From: Parietichytrium sp. I65-24A
Taxonomy: Eukaryota; Sar; Bigyra; Thraustochytrida; Thraustochytriidae
DNA length: 64,000 bases
Assembly (NCBI GenBank): GCA_012862575.1
Contig: BLSF01000050.1
Coordinates: 186,001-250,000, forward strand
Reading direction: 5' to 3'
How positions within the stretch are numbered: position 1 is the stretch's first letter; every line of letters starts with the position of its first letter. The position numbers were made by a program, and so were the translations under genes. Of the stretch, positions 24,701 through 30,700 are shown piece by piece. Under the pieces are notes generated by a model, which saw nothing but the letters and a program-made list of their open reading frames with translations, was not told where the DNA came from and did not search any database.

Positions 24701-27700
24701 GCTTGTGGACGAAGGGCCGGCCACACGGGTGGAGCCCACTGCGTAGCGCCCAACAGAACGCGGGCCGCTGATTCGGCTCCATCTGTTGGTCCCGGACAGG
24801 ACCTCATCCTGGGAGTTGAGACTTCCGCTGGTGGAGGTGCTCACTTGCAGAGAGAACTGCATCACGGTGTCCAGGCCGCCCTGCTTAAGATCGCGGCAGT
24901 ACTCCACCAAGTTCCGGCGCTGGACTTGCAACACCTCGTATAGCTCAAATTCAGGAATTAAGAGGCGCCCGTCTCTGCGATGGCACTTGTTCCAGGTGTG
25001 GCGTGTCGTCAAGTAGACAAAGCTTCCCACGAGGGTCTTGGCAACAGCCTCAGTCATGCAGCCCTCCTCAACATTTCGGTAGATGAGGAGCTTGTGAGCG
25101 TGGAGATCGCATGCCAGAAGCGAGTTGCGCCTGATGAGGTTCTCGTCCATGGGCTCGCGCTGGGTCTGGTCGTCCAGCTTTTGCAGGTAGTCCGCAAGAA
25201 GCTCGTTCACGGGGCCAGCAAGAATTCCTCGAATGTCCTCCATGCCGCTCTCGAGTTTGTCCAAGAGCTCGGGCGAAAAGTTGATATCCCTCAGGGCTAG
25301 GCTGTTCTCCACCTTTCCTCGAGCGTGGCGAATCAACAGCGACAGGTAGTTGTCCACTCGCGACGCCAAGCGCGCGCAGTAGAGGATGATCTGCACGCTG
25401 ATGTTGAAGTCCTCCGAGCCAATGTCGCACACCGAACCCGTGTCCAGCGCCAAAGCGTCCTTTAGCAGAGTGAAGATAGACCGCAATACAGGCTCTGGGC
25501 TGCAGGTCAGTTCGTTGCAAAGGATGCCGTACGGCGTGGCAAGCAGCTCTTTGTATGGCGTGGGGACGAGCACCGGCTCGACACCTTGCAGTCGAAGCGA
25601 GAGGTACTTGCCAGGCTCAAACAGCACCGAGTCCAAAATGAGCCTGAGCTTTTCGCTTTGCAATTTGTGCAAGCGGTCGTCACTGGAGAAGAACGTACTT
25701 ACCAGTGGGAGACGGATGTAGGGCACCGTGAGATAGGACAGGAGCAGCTCCGAGTCCTGCTGGCCCAAGACGTGTGCGCGATGTGCATTGCCAAGGCTGC
25801 CACTTCCGCCGCTCTCGTCCATGGCGTCCTCGTCCATCTCGTCTCTATGCCGCCTGGAGTTGGCGTCCTCGTCGTCGCTGTCGTCGTCGCTCTTATTCCT
25901 GTTGCTCGAGTCGGAGCTCTTGTAGTCGTCCTCGAATCCGGGAAGGGTTGGGCGATAGATGATGTCGTCTTCCGTGTAGACTGGCGGATCGTTCAGGTAG
26001 AAGGATGCTGTCGCCGTGGACGGGAACCTGTGCTTGGGCGGCTCTCGATCGTGCGACTGCCCGAGACCGTTCACGTCAGGAAACGGCCTGCAAGTTAGGT
26101 AGCGGTTGCCAAAGCTTCGCACGTCATAGGCAAGGTTCTCGTTGTTCCACTTCCAGCTTAGCTGAGCCTGAATCCGGTCAATCCGGGTCAGGTCCCTCCC
26201 ATCTCGGTCAGTATAGTTTGGAAAGGACGTGATGTCAGGGTTGCAAAAGTACTTCCACCAGAACACAATGTCACGGAAGCACTCCAGTTCTGGGTAGTTC
26301 TTCAACGTTCGCGAGGACTTTGGCTGCTCATCCAAGAGCTGAAAATGCGGAGTCCCTGCTTCGGTGGCTGCCGTTTCGCGGCAGATGTGACGGAGGTACT
26401 TTATGAGAGCTGCGTTTGGCCGCACATTCGGAGCGGTCTCCCAGGAGAAGATCTTTAGGTACCGCTTTTGCGCAGGAGACTCAAAGTAATCCAGGACTGA
26501 AGCACGCGCAAAGTTGAGCTCTGGTGTGTGCACCTCGATCGTCTCGGTCTGCTCCGCGAACGTGGACACGCTGATCCCAAACCCGGGGACACCGAGCTGC
26601 CGCCCAGCTTTGGTGCGACCGGTCAGATGTGAAGTAGCCTCCGACGGAGTGTCAAATGCGATTTGGCGCATGACAGCGTCAGAAATTGCGGCTAGGCAGC
26701 CGGGAACAATCAGGCACACAGCGTCCATTGGGCGGCACTGTTGCAGAGACGTCGCCGCCGCAACAAAGTGCTCCATGAGGCGCTGCAACGTAATGAGCAG
26801 CTCGACTTGCAAAGCGTACTCGATAGGCGCATCTTGCCAAATGCACGGTTGCTGCACCGCTTGTGCTTGTGCCCGGACGCCGTGGCTCAAGTCTGGCTTC
26901 TCTTCCACCTCATCTCCCGAGGACTTGGCTGGGTTTTCGGAGTCGGATTCGCTGCCCTCTGCTTTGCGCTGTGTCTTGCTCTCCGCCAGCTTCTTGCGCT
27001 GCACCAAGTCCCTGAGCCGCTTAACGATCTTGTCCATGAGGCGGTCCAAGGTGGCGGCATGCTCTTCTGCGGACCTAAAGATGCGAGGCGCAAAGATGCT
27101 GCGGATGGACTCTCTGGGGACGTTGTCCTCCACATCACCGTCTTCGTACACGATGTAGAAGGTGTTGTTGTCGTTCACCCGAGACACGGTGCCGTTGTAC
27201 CAGATATCATACTCGTGTTGGAACCTGACTCGCACGCGGTGGCCCAGCGAAGGCTTGAACTTGTCGTTGTCGAGGTAGTCCGTGTGGAGCCCGTCTTGGA
27301 CCACTCGCCCAAGCTCCTTCTCGAGCCAAGCGATCGCAGCGTCGCGGTCGTCCTCGAGGTCTTCGAGCGCCTTGTTCAGAGCCTCAGAGGAAGCGGACTC
27401 GATGGGCTCGCCAAGCCGCTTCCTTATCTCCGCATCCACGTTATGGAGAGAGAGCTCGGTGTCGTCGTCAAGCTCCTCGGATTCATCCTCGGAGTCTTCC
27501 ACTTCGGACTTTTGGCGCGTGACATCTGCAAACTCGTCATCTTGGCCAACTGAGGCTTTGTTCTTTTTGCGCCCTCCATAGTTGCCGTACTCGTCGTCAC
27601 TGTAGTATTCATCGTCGTAGTCGTCGTATTCGTCGTCGGAGCTCTCACTCCAGGTTTCGATTCCAGAGTCTGCGCTCTCCTCCAGTGCCTCTTCGTCGCC

Positions 27701-30700
27701 ATTTTCGCCACCGGTCTTTGTTGCCTGCGACTTGCTTCTCTGTCGCGCCTCCTGTTCCTCGAGCTCCTTCTTGCGGCGCAGCCGCCTACGCACCGCGCGG
27801 TCTGATTTGTACTTTTGTAGTTTGTCTTGAGGGACGTCACGCGGTGCAGGAAGTGGAATGACCTGCGTGAGCACGTGTTGGATGAGATTGAAGATAAGCA
27901 GCTTGTCGTTCTTGATGCAATGCGACTGATTGTCCAAAAGCGTGCAGAGGCGGTCTGCTTGGCGCAACACATCGACGGCCTCTTCCCGAGAGCCAACCGA
28001 CTTTGGGAGCTGCAAAAAGTCGATGGGCACGTACTTTTTCAAAGCTTGCGCCTGGCCGGGGTTCGGGTCGTTGCGCTCCACGTCCCATGCCAGCAGGTCG
28101 CAGCTCTGCACGCTCTGCTTGGAGCGCTCCATCGGGTCATCGCCACCAGGCTCCACGTTTTGTTGCTGCTGGGCAATCTTGCGGACATTTTCTCGGCTTC
28201 TCTCTGGTTCCTCGGTGACGGCTTTGGCCACAGCCAGGTGAACGACTTGGCCATCTTTCCGAAGGTTGTATTGCTCGAACGTCTTGGTTGCGTCCAAAAT
28301 CTTTCCCATAAAAATGAGTCGCTGCTTATCAGCAGGGACCCCGGAGGCGTCCTCCAATCCTTGAAACAGCTCGGCGACCTTGCCGCCCTTGTTCACCTTG
28401 ATGTTAAAAGGGGCTCGGCTGTGGCGCGGCAAGGTGTGCTTGATTTTGACTGTGATAGTGTCAGAGCCGAGCACCACCTTGCCCTTGAGGGTCGTCTCCG
28501 TCTCCCTGGTCGTGCTTTCTGGGCCAGAACCTGCAGTCGAGGACTTGCTCTCTTCCTCCTCTTCCTGAGGAGCCGAGGACCGCCCTGGCTTCTGCTCTTT
28601 CGGAATTTCGTACATCGCCCTGCTGAGCTCGAGAATTGCCGGCAGCTCCACCGCGTCGTCTTCACAAGCCATGATCTTCTCCATGACCTTGTGAGTGAGG
28701 TTCTTGCACTCGACGAGCATTTTGTTGTGCGCGAGGAGGAACCTCTCGCGCTCCTCCTCGTCGGAGTTGTTTTCCGCTTGAAGCTTGAGCTTGTTTGCCA
28801 GCTTGACAGTCCCGTACGCCAGCTGCGAGCATGCCATCCTACACACGCGGACCCCGTTCTCGTTGGGATGCACAAAGTCCATGTCGTTGGAGATCATCTT
28901 GACAAACTGAGCGCGAAGGGCGAGGGTCACCAGTTTTGCTTGCAGCGGGCGAAGACCCTTCTCCGTGAGCACATAGTGCAAGGCCTCAAGGAGACATCGC
29001 ACGTACGCCGTTTGCGACCTCTGAGGGGAGCGCCAGGCTCCAGCAGCAGCATTTTGCTCGCCATCCACAGTGCCGTCCGCCTGCGCGCCGTACTCACCTT
29101 GCATCTCTGCCTCCACGAGACTGGTTTCCAGAGGCTTGCCCGTGAGGAACGGTAGCAAGACGTCATAGAACTTTTCGGTGTCGCCTTTGTGAATGTTCAT
29201 GCTCAAGTTGTAGGTGGCCAGCCAGAAGACGTTGTCCAGCGCGTTCTTCTTGGGCACATTGTCGAGCACCATGCAGGTGCGATACTTGAGCTTGGGCGGC
29301 CCGGCGATCGGGGACACTGCGTGGTACTTTAGCCCTCCGAGCGGATCTGTGTTGACAATGACAAATCGATACCGTTGGTCGTTTATCCGCGAGACAATGA
29401 TGGCAATCTCGCTCGCCTCGACCATCGCCGGGAGGACGATAGTGTCGCCCACGTCGAGGTCGCTGAGGGTGCTGCGCAACTTGCGGAGGAATGACATGAG
29501 CTGAGTCTTGTTGGAGTGCCGCAGGAGCTTCATCATCTGGCGCATCATCACCCCACTTTGCGAGAAGATGTACACCGTATCAGAGACTCGCGCGCGCTCG
29601 TGATCCGACAGAGCGCCCAAGAAAGGGGCCATCTCGTACAGCGAGCGCACCAGCGTGTGATTAAGGACCGTGTACGACCAGCTCAGCAGACTGGAGCTTT
29701 CCAGTGTCGTGCCCTCAATGTAGGCATCCCCAAAGGTTCCCGTGAGTGTTGCGGCGGCCCAGACTGGTCGCGGTTTAGGGAAGAGCACCGACAGGCTGAG
29801 GCCTTTCCGCTGTTCGTTGACCTCCTCCTTCCGCTCCTCTTCGAACATGGAGATGACCTTGTCTCTGGCGCGCATTTTCTTGACCAGTTTCGTGTCCGAG
29901 AAGCATGCGTCGATGCGCACGTGGCGGATGAGAATATGTCCGGGCATCATGGCGTGGTTTTTGGAAGAAAAGAGGTACAAAGCCTCCGGGTCGATCGCGA
30001 AGCGACCGTCCTTGTGGATCTCTTCGTGCGTGACCACCGCGCACGGGACGGAGTCCACCCACGTTCGCATTGTGCCTTTCTGCTCCTCCTCGCCGCAGCT
30101 CACGGAGACCACGATGCGGGTCCACTTCTCTTTGCTCACCTTCGTCTTGGTAACGTCACCGTACGAGCCGAACGTGCCGACTCCACCCTCGCTATTGATC
30201 ATACACTCACCATCCGACTGCTTGACCTTTTTCTTGCAGGTGCGGCGGTTCTCCTCCACGTGCACGAGGCGGGTTTGGAAGAGCGACACGCCTGTGCGGG
30301 GCATGTCATGCTCAAATTTCACATCCATGGTAATTGTGTAGTTGTTCACATAAGTCTTGAAGAAGCTGGAGAACCCACCCATGTCCCAGTTTCCGAACCC
30401 TTCCATTTCGCCCCACCGCACTCTTCCGCCGCTCTCGCCAGCGCCCGTGCCGCCTCCCCAGCCCCACCCGGCAAAGCCTCCGCCGACAACACTGTCGTCG
30501 TCGTCGACATCGGGGCCCAGAAGACCGTCGTCATCGTCGTCGTCACCGGCCAGAGAGCCCAGCTCGATGTCGTCTTCCCCATCTTGCTCTAGCTGGTCGT
30601 CTTTCTTGTGGCCCACTGCGCTGGCTCGGAACGCGGCTTCCTGTGCAGCCAAGCCGCGCTTGAAGAGCTTTTCGCGGCGCGCTTCCTCCTTACGCTGGCG

